A DNA stretch of 64,000 nt from Streptomyces sp. CA-278952 (GTDB taxonomy: Bacteria; Actinomycetota; Actinomycetes; Streptomycetales; Streptomycetaceae): positions 868,001 to 932,000 of the forward strand of contig NZ_CP112880.1 of NCBI RefSeq assembly GCF_028747205.1, in the 5' to 3' direction. This document shows, piece after piece, positions 43,376 to 53,779 of this stretch. The notes beneath the pieces are model-generated. The model worked only from the letters and a program-made list of their open reading frames with translations, made no database searches and was not told where the DNA came from. The translations under genes were made by a program, and so were the position numbers. Each line of letters begins with the position of its first letter. The stretch's first letter is position 1.

Positions 43376-44590
43376 ATGAGCTTCTTCTCCCTCGCCCTGA
43401 CCGAGGAGCAGCAGGACCTGCGCGACTGGGTGCACGGCTTCGCCGCCCAGGTGGTACGCCCGGCCGCCGCCGAGTGGGATGCCCGGGAGGAAACCCCCTG
43501 GCCGGTGATCCAGGAGGCCGCCCGGATCGGGCTGTACGGATTCGAGTCGCTCGCCGACCTGTACGGGGACCCCACGGGGCTCTCCCTCCAGATCGCCAAC
43601 GAGGAGCTGTTCTGGGGCGACGCCGGCATCGGCATGGCCCTGTTCGGCACCTCGCTCGCGGTCGCCGGAATCTTCGCCTCCGGCACCCCGGACCAGCTCG
43701 CCGAGTGGGTGCCGCAGTGCTACGGGGACGAGGACGACCCGAAGGTCGCCGCCTTCTGCGTATCCGAACCGGGGGCCGGCTCCGACGTCTCCGCGATGAC
43801 GACGAAGGCCCGCTACATCGAGGCGAGCGACTCCTGGGTGATCTCCGGTCAGAAGGCGTGGATCACCAACGGCGGCATAGCCGAGGTCCACGTCGTCGTC
43901 GCCTCGGTCGATCCAGCGCTCGGGGCCCGCGGACAGGCCGCGTTCATCGTGCCGCCCGGCACGAAGGGCCTGACGGCGGGCCGTACGGTCAAGAAGCTGG
44001 GGCTGCGCGCCTCGCACACCGCGGATCTCTTCCTCGACGAGGTGACCGTACCGGGGCACTGTCTGCTGGGCGGGAAGGAGAAGCTGGACGCCCGCCTCGC
44101 CAGGGCACGCGAGGGCGGCACCGCCAAGGGCCAGGCGGCGATGGCGACTTTCGAGGTCAGCCGCCCGACCGTGGCGGCGCAGGCACTCGGCATCGCCCGG
44201 GCTGCCTACGAGTACGCCCTGGAATACGCCGGTGAGCGCGAGGCGTTCGGCAGGCCGATCATCGAGAACCAGTCGATCGCCTTCGCCCTGGCCGATATCC
44301 GCACCGAGATCGAGGCCGTACGTCTGCTGATCTGGCAGGCCGCCTGGATGGCCCGCAACGACCGGACCTTCGACGCGGGCCAGGGCTCCATGGCGAAGCT
44401 GCGGGCCGGAGAACTCGCGGTCGCGGCAACGGAGAAGGCGGTCCAGGTCCTCGGCGGCGCGGGCTACAGCCGGGAGCATCCGGTGGAGCGGATGTACCGC
44501 GACGCGAAGATCTACACCATCTTCGAGGGCACCAGCGAGATCCAGCGCCTCGTCATCGCGCGGGCGATCTCGGGTCGGCACATCCGCTGA
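43376..44590 (+). CDS. acyl-CoA dehydrogenase
   Basis: This FAD-dependent dehydrogenase (404 residues) performs the first step of acyl-CoA beta-oxidation. The N-terminal helices begin LTEEQQDLRDWVHGFA. The FAD/substrate region has AAFCVSEPGAGSDVSAMTTKA and WVISGQKAWITNGG. The C-terminal domain has YALEYAGEREAFGRPIIENQSIAFALADI and VQVLGGAGYSREHPVERMYRDAKIYTIFEGTSEIQRLVIAR, with the catalytic Glu in FEGTSEI. It is translationally close to the SCP2 gene. The acyl chain preferred is unknown; sterol side-chain or fatty-acid degradation is consistent with the neighbouring mce operon. Confidence 0.95.
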   Translation: MSFFSLALTEEQQDLRDWVHGFAAQVVRPAAAEWDAREETPWPVIQEAARIGLYGFESLADLYGDPTGLSLQIANEELFWGDAGIGMALFGTSLAVAGIFASGTPDQLAEWVPQCYGDEDDPKVAAFCVSEPGAGSDVSAMTTKARYIEASDSWVISGQKAWITNGGIAEVHVVVASVDPALGARGQAAFIVPPGTKGLTAGRTVKKLGLRASHTADLFLDEVTVPGHCLLGGKEKLDARLARAREGGTAKGQAAMATFEVSRPTVAAQALGIARAAYEYALEYAGEREAFGRPIIENQSIAFALADIRTEIEAVRLLIWQAAWMARNDRTFDAGQGSMAKLRAGELAVAATEKAVQVLGGAGYSREHPVERMYRDAKIYTIFEGTSEIQRLVIARAISGRHIR

Positions 44591-45030
44591 GGCGGAAGCG
44601 GAGGCGGCGGAGGCGGAGGCCGGGGGTGGCGGCCTGATCCGCTCCTGATCCGGTCTTCATCCGGTCCTCACCGGTCCTCATCCGCCCAGAATCCGTGTGA
44701 TCCTCGTCGCCCCGAACGCGTAGACCGATGTGGAACGGCGCCGTGGAAATCTCCGTCGGGCCAGGCCGGACGGAGATCGTCACCGAGCGCGTCGGGGCGG
44801 GTACGCAACAGCGCCGAGGCCGCGCCGCACGTCGCCGACGTGCGGCAACAGGGTTCGGATCGTCCGGTCGTGACGATCCGCGGCGACCGGTGAGGACGGC
44901 GTGGAGAGCGCCGCGACCCGGTACGACAGCGGGTCGGCACGGCCTCGGGGCCGACGACGAACGGTGCCCGTGGTGGGCCCCACACGTTTGACCGGTGCCT
45001 CTCCGGCTCCCCTGCCACTAGCCTCTTCAC
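44591..45030. other. 440-bp gene-free region with strong folding potential
   Basis: The left part is a purine-rich GGCGGAGGCGG-type repeat and short ATCCGGTC repeats. The right part (44749-44890) holds three strong hairpins. ORFs here are Arg-rich and lack coding character. Confidence 0.55.
44749..44890 (+). ncRNA. candidate structured RNA: three strong hairpins with an alternative pairing
   Basis: Hairpin 1 (44749-44777) has 14-base arms with one mismatch. Hairpin 2 (44824-44846) has a 10-bp perfect stem and a 3-base loop. Hairpin 3 (44856-44880) has a 9-bp perfect stem and a 7-base loop. Bases 44864-44870 (CCGGTCG) can also pair with 44884-44890 (CGACCGG), which would break hairpin 3, as in an attenuator or riboswitch. 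Strand and transcription are unproven; the next gene on + starts at 45031. Confidence 0.35.
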
Positions 45031-45207
45031 ATGACCTCCACTTCGACCGAGCCGACGCCTGCCCGCCCGATGGTTGAGCTGAACGCGGAGATCCGCGCTC
45101 TGGTCGCCGACGGCGGTGTGGTGTCGCCCGAGGGCCGCCGGGAGTACGAGCGGCTGCTCGTCGAGTGGGTGGCGGCCGTACGGGGCGGGTCCACGGACGC
45201 TGTCTGA
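45031..45207 (+). CDS. small ORF, 58 aa, possible conserved small protein
   Basis: A short but plausible gene: the ATG at 45031 opens 58 codons with strong G/C third positions. It encodes an acidic helical protein (VELNAEIRALVADGGVVSPEGRREYERLLVEWVAAVRGG). The upstream sequence has no clear ribosome-binding site, so it may be leaderless or weakly translated. It follows the structured region. No family is recognised and no membrane segment is present. Confidence 0.55.
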   Translation: MTSTSTEPTPARPMVELNAEIRALVADGGVVSPEGRREYERLLVEWVAAVRGGSTDAV

Positions 45208-45246
45208 CCCGCGGGGCCGCGGGCTGCCACCGGAAGCGGTGAGGGC

Positions 45247-45303
45247 CCGGGCGCGAGGGCATCCGGGCGTACGAGGATCCGGGCGCGAGGGCTTCCGGGC
45301 GTA
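45247..45303. repeat. 25-bp direct repeat, 32-bp period
   Basis: CCGGGCGCGAGGGC(A/T)TCCG repeats at 45247 and 45279 with one mismatch in 25 bases, upstream of the ATP-grasp gene. It is probably a slippage product. Confidence 0.7.
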
Positions 45304-45384
45304 GGGGAACCACCCGCTCCGCAGGGCCGGCCGGGCGTCGGCGATAGTGATCGTCCGTCCGCGTCCTGACCCCGGGAGAACCTC

Positions 45385-48616
<3,232 letters not shown>

Positions 48617-48667
48617 GGCCCGGGGCCCGGCCCGCTCCCGGTCGCGGCCCCTGCCGTACGGGCGGGC

Positions 48668-49099
48668 TCAGTCGACGAAGACGGCCGTCGTGTAGACCCA
48701 GGCGCCCTCGTGCCGGACGAAGCGGCTCTTCTCGTGGAGGGAGTCGGGGCGACCGTCGTCGGTGTAGTGGGCGCGGAAGGTGACCGTCCCGGTGGAGTGG
48801 AAGGCGCTGCCCTCGGTGGTGTCCAGGATGTCCAGCCCCGTCCAACGCATCGCGGGGTCGAAGTCGACGCCGGGCGGCCGGGTCCCGGGGTGCCAGGTGC
48901 GCAGCAGGTACGCCGCGTCCCGGACGACGAAGGCCGCGTACCGGGAGCGCATCAGGGCCTCGCAGGTCGGCGCGGCGGCGCCGGCGGAGTGGAAGCGGCC
49001 GCAGCACTCCCCATAGGCGGCGGGCAGGCCGCAGGGGCACGGGGAGGCGGAGGTGATCCGCGCGGCGGCGGGGCCCGGCCGGGAGGTGCGTCGTGACAT
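48668..49099 (-). CDS. YchJ-like protein with SEC-C zinc motif
   Basis: The 143-residue protein of the YchJ/UPF0225 type has an N-terminal SEC-C zinc-binding motif (CPCGLPAAYGECCGRFH: C-x-C-x8-C-C/H). A NTF2-like domain follows (EALMRSRYAAFVVRDAAYLLRTWHPGTRP, TGTVTFRAHYTD, HEKSRFVRHEGAWVYTTAVFVD). Such proteins are small and cytoplasmic with no settled biochemical role. The start is an ATG after a short basic leader (MSRRTSRPG). Confidence 0.88.
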   Translation of the reverse strand: MSRRTSRPGPAAARITSASPCPCGLPAAYGECCGRFHSAGAAAPTCEALMRSRYAAFVVRDAAYLLRTWHPGTRPPGVDFDPAMRWTGLDILDTTEGSAFHSTGTVTFRAHYTDDGRPDSLHEKSRFVRHEGAWVYTTAVFVD

Positions 49100-49127
49100 G
49101 GGTCCATTGTGACGCGTGGCGGCGGGC

Positions 49128-49937
49128 TCAGGGTTTGCGGGCCACGCCGGCGTAGCCGGGGATCGGCTCGTCGCCCGGGACGTCGATGACCTCCCCGAGC
49201 TCCGGATGCCAGTCGGCGGAGAGCGAGACGCCCGGCTCGACGAGTTCGAGACCGTCGAAGAACGCCGTGAGTTCGGCGCGGCTGCGGGGACGCAACGTCA
49301 TCCCGCGCGCCTTGTACATGGCCCGTGCCTGCGCGGCGCCCTCCGGGTTGAAGTCGCCGGTGGTGTGCGAGAGCACGAGATAGCTGCCGGAGGGTAGCTG
49401 CTCGACCAGCTTGTCGACCAGTTCGCCCGCGCCGTCCTCGTCGTCGATGAAGTGCAGCAGGGCCAGCATCGACAGGGCGATCGGCTCGTCGAAGTCGAGG
49501 ACCTTGCCGGCCTCCGCCAGGATGGTCTCCGGCCTGCGGGCGTCGGCCTGGATGTACTCGGTGGCGCCCTCGGGCGTGGAGCGGAGCAGCGCCGCCGCGT
49601 GGGCGAGCACGATCGGGTCGTTGTCGCAGTAGACGACGCGTGCGTCGGGGGCGGTCCTCTGGGCGATCTGGTGGAGGTTCGGCTCGGTGGGTATGCCGGT
49701 GCCGATGTCCAGGAACTGGCGCACCCCGCTCTCGGCGAGCCGGCGGGTGGCCCGGTGCATGAACGCCCGGTTGACCCGCGCCATGTCGCGGCCCCGCGCG
49801 TCCAGGGCGAGCAGCTGTCGCGCCATCTGTTCGTCGACCGGGTAGTTGTCCTTGCCGCCGAGGAACCAGTCGTACATCCGGGCCGGATGCGGCTTGCTGG
49901 TGTCGATCTCGATGGAGTGGGGTTCTTGCCCGGTCAT
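49128..49937 (-). CDS. SAM-dependent methyltransferase, DUF574 family
   Basis: The 269-residue protein has the DUF574 pattern typical of Streptomyces: PHPARMYDWFLGGKDNYPVDEQMARQLL at the start, QFLDIGTGIPTEPNLHQIAQRTAPDARVVYCDNDPIVLAHA as the SAM-binding Rossmann motif, IALSMLALLHFIDDEDGAGELVDKLVEQLPSGSYLVLSHTT as the second half, and LELVEPGVSLSADWHPE near the end. The target is unknown. Methyltransferases of this group are commonly found beside XRE/DUF397 genes, as here. Confidence 0.9.
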   Translation of the reverse strand: MTGQEPHSIEIDTSKPHPARMYDWFLGGKDNYPVDEQMARQLLALDARGRDMARVNRAFMHRATRRLAESGVRQFLDIGTGIPTEPNLHQIAQRTAPDARVVYCDNDPIVLAHAAALLRSTPEGATEYIQADARRPETILAEAGKVLDFDEPIALSMLALLHFIDDEDGAGELVDKLVEQLPSGSYLVLSHTTGDFNPEGAAQARAMYKARGMTLRPRSRAELTAFFDGLELVEPGVSLSADWHPELGEVIDVPGDEPIPGYAGVARKP

Positions 49938-49993
49938 GGCGTGCTCCGTGGTCGGGTGTCCGTACAGAGTCCGTACAGAGGAGGGGTCAGCTG

Positions 49994-50230
49994 TCAGGTG
50001 AGAAGGAAGTCGGCCTGACCTGCCTTGGCTCCCTGGATGAACGCGGCGATCTCGCCGTTGGAGTAGATGAGAGCGGGGCCGTCCGGGTCGGCGGACTGGC
50101 GTACGGCGACCCGCCCGTCGGCGAGCTTCATGGCCTCGACGCAGTTGCCGCCGTTCCCGCCGCTCCACGGCTTGTACCAGCCTTCGGAGCCGAGGTCACC
50201 GGCGGGCATGCCGTTGTATATGTGGTTCAT
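49994..50230 (-). CDS. DUF397 domain protein
   Basis: The 78-residue DUF397 protein is a small acidic-to-neutral partner of XRE regulators in Streptomyces. It shows WYKPWSGGNGGNCVEAMKL, VAVRQSADPDGPALIYSNGEIAAFIQGAKAG, the characteristic R-(Q/D)-S-x-D-P-x-G block. Its ATG overlaps the stop of the XRE gene by 1 base (TGATG), giving translational coupling. Confidence 0.93.
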   Translation of the reverse strand: MNHIYNGMPAGDLGSEGWYKPWSGGNGGNCVEAMKLADGRVAVRQSADPDGPALIYSNGEIAAFIQGAKAGQADFLLT

Positions 50231-51105
50231 CACAGCTCCTTGCGGAAGTCCCGGAGGATTTCCTTCGTGCGTTGTGCAGTCGCGGCCTGAGCCGCCATGC
50301 GGTCCATGACTTCGAGATAGGAGGCCACCTCGGGTCGGGCGTCGAAGTAGACGGCTCCGGTCAGGTACTCGCTGTAGACCATGTCGGGGAGTTCGGGGAT
50401 GGCGAACCGGAAGAGGACGAACGGCCCGTAGGTTCCCGGGTGGTGGCCGGTGGCGAACTCCGCGATCTGCAGCGTGACGTGGGGAAGCTCCGTGGCTTCG
50501 AGCAGCTTGTCGATCTGCCCGCGCATCGCCTGCGCGCTGCCGACGGGTCGCCGCAGGACGGTCTCGTCCATGATCACCCACAGTCGGGGAGCGTCCTCCT
50601 TGGCCAGCAGGGACTGGCGCTCCATCCGCAGCGCCACATGGCGCTCGATGTCCTCGGGCCGGGTCTGGCCGACGGCTCCGGTCCGCATCACGGAACGTGC
50701 GTAGTCCTCGGTCTGGAGGAGTCCGGGCACGAAGTGCGGCTCGTACATGCGCAGCAGGCTCGCCGCGCCCTCCAGGCTGACGTACATGCTGAACCAGTCG
50801 GGCAGGACGTCGTGGAAACGCTGCCACCAGCCCGGCTTGTTCGCCTCCTCGGCCAGGTCGACGAAGGCGTCGGCCTCCTGGTCGGCGATGCCGTACGCCT
50901 TCAGCAGCAGCTGGACGTAGGGGATCTTCAGCCCGACCTCGGCCGTTTCCATTCTGCGTATCGTCGCCGGGGCGACCCTGAGCACCTTCGCCGCCTGGTC
51001 ACGGGTCAGACCGACACGCTCGCGCAGATCCTGCAGGCGCTTGCCGAGAACGACCTGGCCCACGGTCGGGGCGGACCGCGGTTCGCTCACTTCAGACCTC
51101 CCCAT
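50230..51105 (-). CDS. XRE-family helix-turn-helix regulator with DUF5753
   Basis: The 291-residue protein has an N-terminal helix-turn-helix (LGKRLQDLRERVGLTRDQAAKVLRVAPATIRRMETAEVGLKIPYVQLLLKAYG, about 20-75) and the DUF5753 ligand/partner domain (EGAASLLRMYEPHFVPGLLQTEDYARSVMRTG, ERQSLLAKEDAPRLWVIMDETVLRRPVGSAQAMRGQIDKLLEATELPHVTLQI). This pairing with DUF397 resembles WhiJ-like systems controlling development or a linked ATPase. The intergenic palindrome at 51155 is its likely operator. Confidence 0.93.
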   Translation of the reverse strand: MGRSEVSEPRSAPTVGQVVLGKRLQDLRERVGLTRDQAAKVLRVAPATIRRMETAEVGLKIPYVQLLLKAYGIADQEADAFVDLAEEANKPGWWQRFHDVLPDWFSMYVSLEGAASLLRMYEPHFVPGLLQTEDYARSVMRTGAVGQTRPEDIERHVALRMERQSLLAKEDAPRLWVIMDETVLRRPVGSAQAMRGQIDKLLEATELPHVTLQIAEFATGHHPGTYGPFVLFRFAIPELPDMVYSEYLTGAVYFDARPEVASYLEVMDRMAAQAATAQRTKEILRDFRKEL

Positions 51106-51154
51106 GCGCTGTTTTGCGAGCAGTGTGCCATGCGTGCGCCCCCAACGACACAGT

Positions 51155-51175
51155 CACTCTGGAAATTTCAGAGTG
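51155..51175. promoter_or_regulatory. 21-bp palindrome between XRE regulator and RsbW-like ATPase
   Basis: CACTCTG-GAAATTT-CAGAGTG pairs 7 of 7 outer bases, and inner positions 63/67 and 64/66 also match. It lies 50 bp upstream of the XRE start and 123 bp upstream of the ATPase start. A likely binding site for the XRE protein. Confidence 0.6.
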
Positions 51176-51297
51176 CCTCTTGCCAAGTGTCATCGTCAGG
51201 GGGAGAGTTGGCTCCCGAACCAGTTCGCTCAGTCACGCCCGCCCCCGATCACCCGGGGAACGAAGCGTGACGCAGCCCCCACTGTGAGGAATCGGTC

Positions 51298-51774
51298 GTG
51301 GCACCTGGCAGTGCGCTCATCCCCCGGCTCATGGACCTCAGCCCCGGGACGGAGGCGCTCCGTTACTGCTTCGCGCTACCGGCGCACCCCGAGTCGGTGG
51401 CCGGTGCGCGCGAGCTGACGCGAGCCCGGACGGACGCCTGGGACCTGGGCCGTGACACCGGTGACGCGGCTGTCCTCATCGTCTCCGAGCTGGTGACCAA
51501 CGCCGTCGTGCACACCGCGAGCACCCGGGTGGTGTGCGAGCTGAGCCGGCTCGGCAGACGACTGCGGATAGCCGTGCAGGACCAGGGGCACCAGCCCGAC
51601 GGTCCGCGGCTGCGCCGCTCGTCGGACGACGAGCACGGCCGCGGTCTGCTCCTGGTCGACGCGATGAGCAGCGCCTGGGGTTCGCACGACGCCCAGAACG
51701 CCTCCGGACGCATCGTCTGGGCGGAGCTGGCGGCCGACGCGGAGCAGCCGTCCGGCTCGGAGCGGCCATGCTGA
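51298..51774 (+). CDS. RsbW-like anti-sigma-type HATPase
   Basis: The 158-residue protein has a GHKL/HATPase fold of the RsbW/SpoIIAB family: AVLIVSELVTNAVVHTASTRVVCEL (N-box with E, N and H), RLRIAVQDQGHQPDG (G1-type) and DDEHGRGLLLVDAMSSAWG (G2-type). In Streptomyces such ATPases sit by XRE/DUF397 genes and probably act as anti-sigma or partner-binding kinases rather than sensors. The GTG at 51298 is chosen because the following sequence is conserved. The next gene overlaps its stop by 7 bases. Confidence 0.9.
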   Translation: MAPGSALIPRLMDLSPGTEALRYCFALPAHPESVAGARELTRARTDAWDLGRDTGDAAVLIVSELVTNAVVHTASTRVVCELSRLGRRLRIAVQDQGHQPDGPRLRRSSDDEHGRGLLLVDAMSSAWGSHDAQNASGRIVWAELAADAEQPSGSERPC

Positions 51775-52208
51775 AGAACGCGATGGCCAGGTTCCGCTCG
51801 GCACACCGGGCCCGGACGCCCGAGCAGGCCCGTGGCGGCGGCCGGGTGCGGCTGGTCCTGCCGGCCTCGATGTCGACCACCCTGGGCTGTGACGCGGTCG
51901 GGGTGCCCGCCCGTCACGGCTTCCGCCTCATGTCCCATCTGCCGCGCACCGGATGCGTCTTCGCCGACACGGACCGCTGGTGGTGGATCGTCCCGGCCGG
52001 CTCCGACCTGGATCTCGACTGGCCCGGGCAGGTGACGTACGCGCGTGACGCGGACGTGCCCGGCGGGCGGCCCCGGCTGATCCACTCTCCGGACGGCCTC
52101 ACCCCGTACACCCCGCCCATTCCGCTCTTCCTGATGGTCTGCCAGGTGACCGGGGTGGCGCCGAGCTGGGCCACGGCCGGCAGGCCGAGCCCCGTGTCGG
52201 CGCCGTAG
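51768..52208 (+). CDS. hypothetical protein coupled to the RsbW-like ATPase
   Basis: The 146-residue product of a gene overlapping the ATPase stop by 7 bases is likely co-translated. It has a basic N-terminus (AMARFRSAHRARTPEQARGGG) and a core with many aromatic and hydrophobic strands: LVLPASMSTTLGCDAVGVPARHGFRLMSHLPRTGCVF, TDRWWWIVPAGSDLDLDWPGQVTYARD and PYTPPIPLFLMVCQVTGVAPSW. No family is recognised. Two cysteines in the core and the WWW run are distinctive. It may be a partner of the ATPase or of the XRE system. Confidence 0.7.
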   Translation: MLKNAMARFRSAHRARTPEQARGGGRVRLVLPASMSTTLGCDAVGVPARHGFRLMSHLPRTGCVFADTDRWWWIVPAGSDLDLDWPGQVTYARDADVPGGRPRLIHSPDGLTPYTPPIPLFLMVCQVTGVAPSWATAGRPSPVSAP

Positions 52209-52227
52209 TCTCCCGGGCGACCGGGCG

Positions 52228-52296
52228 GCGGGTCCCGCGTCGGAGCGAGCCGGGCCCGGTCAGGTCGGGCCCGTACCGTTCCGACGCGGGACCCGC
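52228..52296. terminator. 17-bp perfect stem between convergent genes
   Basis: GCGGGTCCCGCGTCGGA (52228-52244) pairs perfectly with 52280-52296. The 35-base loop contains a further CGGGCCCG dyad. The position 19 bp after one stop and 5 bp before the other makes it a bidirectional terminator. Confidence 0.8.
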
Positions 52297-52300
52297 GGGG

Positions 52301-53647
52301 TCAGGGCCGGTCGAGGTGGGCGAGCTGCGGATGGACCTCGACGTACCGGTCGAGCAGCCGCCCGGCCACTGCCACGGAGTCGACCAGCGGGTGCAGCGCG
52401 AACGCCTGGACGGCCGCCGCGCGGGACCCGCTCTCCGCCGCCTCCAGCACCGCCCGCTCCACTGCCTTCACGGCGGTGACGAGACCGACCGCGTGGTTCG
52501 GGAGGGGGGAGACGGCCACCGGGTGGGCCCCGTTGGCGTCGACGAGGCAGGGCACCTCGACGACGGCGTCCGCGTCCAGGGCCGAAAGGGCGGTGCGGTT
52601 GCGGACGTTGAGGATCAACGAGGTGCGTTCGTTGCGGGCGACGGCCCGCATCAGGGCGAGCGCGACCTGTTCGTAGCCACCGGACTCCAGGTCGCTCTCC
52701 TCCCGCTCCCCCGCCCCGGCGACCTCGCGGTTCGCCGCCATGTACGTCGCCTCGCGTTCGGCGCGGGTGCGGTCCCAGGTGGCCAGGGCAGGGGTGCCGG
52801 GCTCCCGCATGCGGGCGTAGAAGCCCTCCTGCTGGTCCCGGAGGAAGGCGCCCCGGGTCTGATCGGCCTCCTGGTAGGCGCGTACGGCTTCCCGGTTGAA
52901 GTAGTAGTAGTGCAGGTATTCGTTGGGGATCGCGCCCAGCGACCGGAGCAGCTCCGCGCCGAAGAGACGGCCCTCCTCGAAGGATGCGAGCAGCTTCGGG
53001 TCGGCGAGCAGCCGGGGCAGTTCGTCCCGCCCGTCCACGTACAGCCCCCGCACCCACCCGAGGTGGTTGAGCCCGGCGTAGTCGATCCAGGCCCGGTCCG
53101 GGTCGACTCCCAGGACGCGGGCGACCCGCCGCCCGAGACCGACCGGCGAGTCGCAGATCCCGATGACCCGGTCTCCCAGGTGCCGGGACATGGCCTCGGT
53201 GACGAGGCCCGCCGGGTTGGTGAAGTTGATGACCCAGGCGTGCGGGGCGAGCCGGGCGATGCGGCGGGCGAGGTCGAGGGCGACGGGGACGGTGCGCAGC
53301 CCGTACGCGATGCCGCCGGCGCCGACGGTCTCCTGGCCGAGGACGCCTTCGTCGAGGGCCACCCGTTCGTCGGCGGCGCGTCCGGCCAGCCCGCCGACCC
53401 GGATGGCGGAGAAGACGAAGTCGGCGCCGCGCAGTGCCTCGTCGAGCTCCGTGGTGGCGACGACGGCGGGCGCGTCCGCGATGCCCCGCCCCTGCTCCTC
53501 CAGGACGCGGGCGACGGCGGTGAGCCGGTCGGCGTCGGTGTCGTACAGCGTGATCAGGGAGACGCGGCCCTCGGCGTGATCGCCGAGGAGGGCCCCGTAC
53601 ACGAGAGGCACCCGGAATCCGCCACCGCCAAGAATTGTCAGCTTCAC
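52301..53647 (-). CDS. family 4 glycoside hydrolase (6-phospho-beta-glucosidase type)
   Basis: GH4 enzymes use NAD+ and Mn2+ in a redox-elimination mechanism on phosphorylated glycosides. The 448-residue protein shows the Rossmann start VKLTILGGGGFRVPLVYGALL, the NAD loop TLYDTDADR, the FTNPAG block (NFTNPAGLVTEAM), the metal-ligand Cys/His motifs GICDSPVGLGRR and GLNHLGWVRG, and the mid-region EYLHYYYFNREAV. The GTG at 53647 gives the family-typical start; an upstream ATG at 53695 adds a Ser/Pro-rich segment. No PTS or sugar transporter gene is adjacent. Confidence 0.9.
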   Translation of the reverse strand: MKLTILGGGGFRVPLVYGALLGDHAEGRVSLITLYDTDADRLTAVARVLEEQGRGIADAPAVVATTELDEALRGADFVFSAIRVGGLAGRAADERVALDEGVLGQETVGAGGIAYGLRTVPVALDLARRIARLAPHAWVINFTNPAGLVTEAMSRHLGDRVIGICDSPVGLGRRVARVLGVDPDRAWIDYAGLNHLGWVRGLYVDGRDELPRLLADPKLLASFEEGRLFGAELLRSLGAIPNEYLHYYYFNREAVRAYQEADQTRGAFLRDQQEGFYARMREPGTPALATWDRTRAEREATYMAANREVAGAGEREESDLESGGYEQVALALMRAVARNERTSLILNVRNRTALSALDADAVVEVPCLVDANGAHPVAVSPLPNHAVGLVTAVKAVERAVLEAAESGSRAAAVQAFALHPLVDSVAVAGRLLDRYVEVHPQLAHLDRP

Positions 53648-53779
53648 GCTGCTCGATGGTACGGGCAGCTCCGGCCTCCCCGGCGATGCCCGCACCCATG
53701 GCCCCCGAGCGCGACGCGGCGGCCCCGGGCCCGTGGGCGTGATCCGGGGCCGCCGCGGCCGATCGGGGTCGACGGCGGG

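Noticed and set aside
44864..44890. H-type pseudoknot between the loop of hairpin 3 and downstream bases
   Set aside because: The connecting loop would be about 3 bases across a 9-bp stem, which is too short; mutually exclusive pairing is more reasonable.
44728..44991. Plus-strand ORF across the hairpin region
   Set aside because: Arg-rich, no ribosome-binding site, and coincides with strong hairpins; an RNA or non-coding role fits better.
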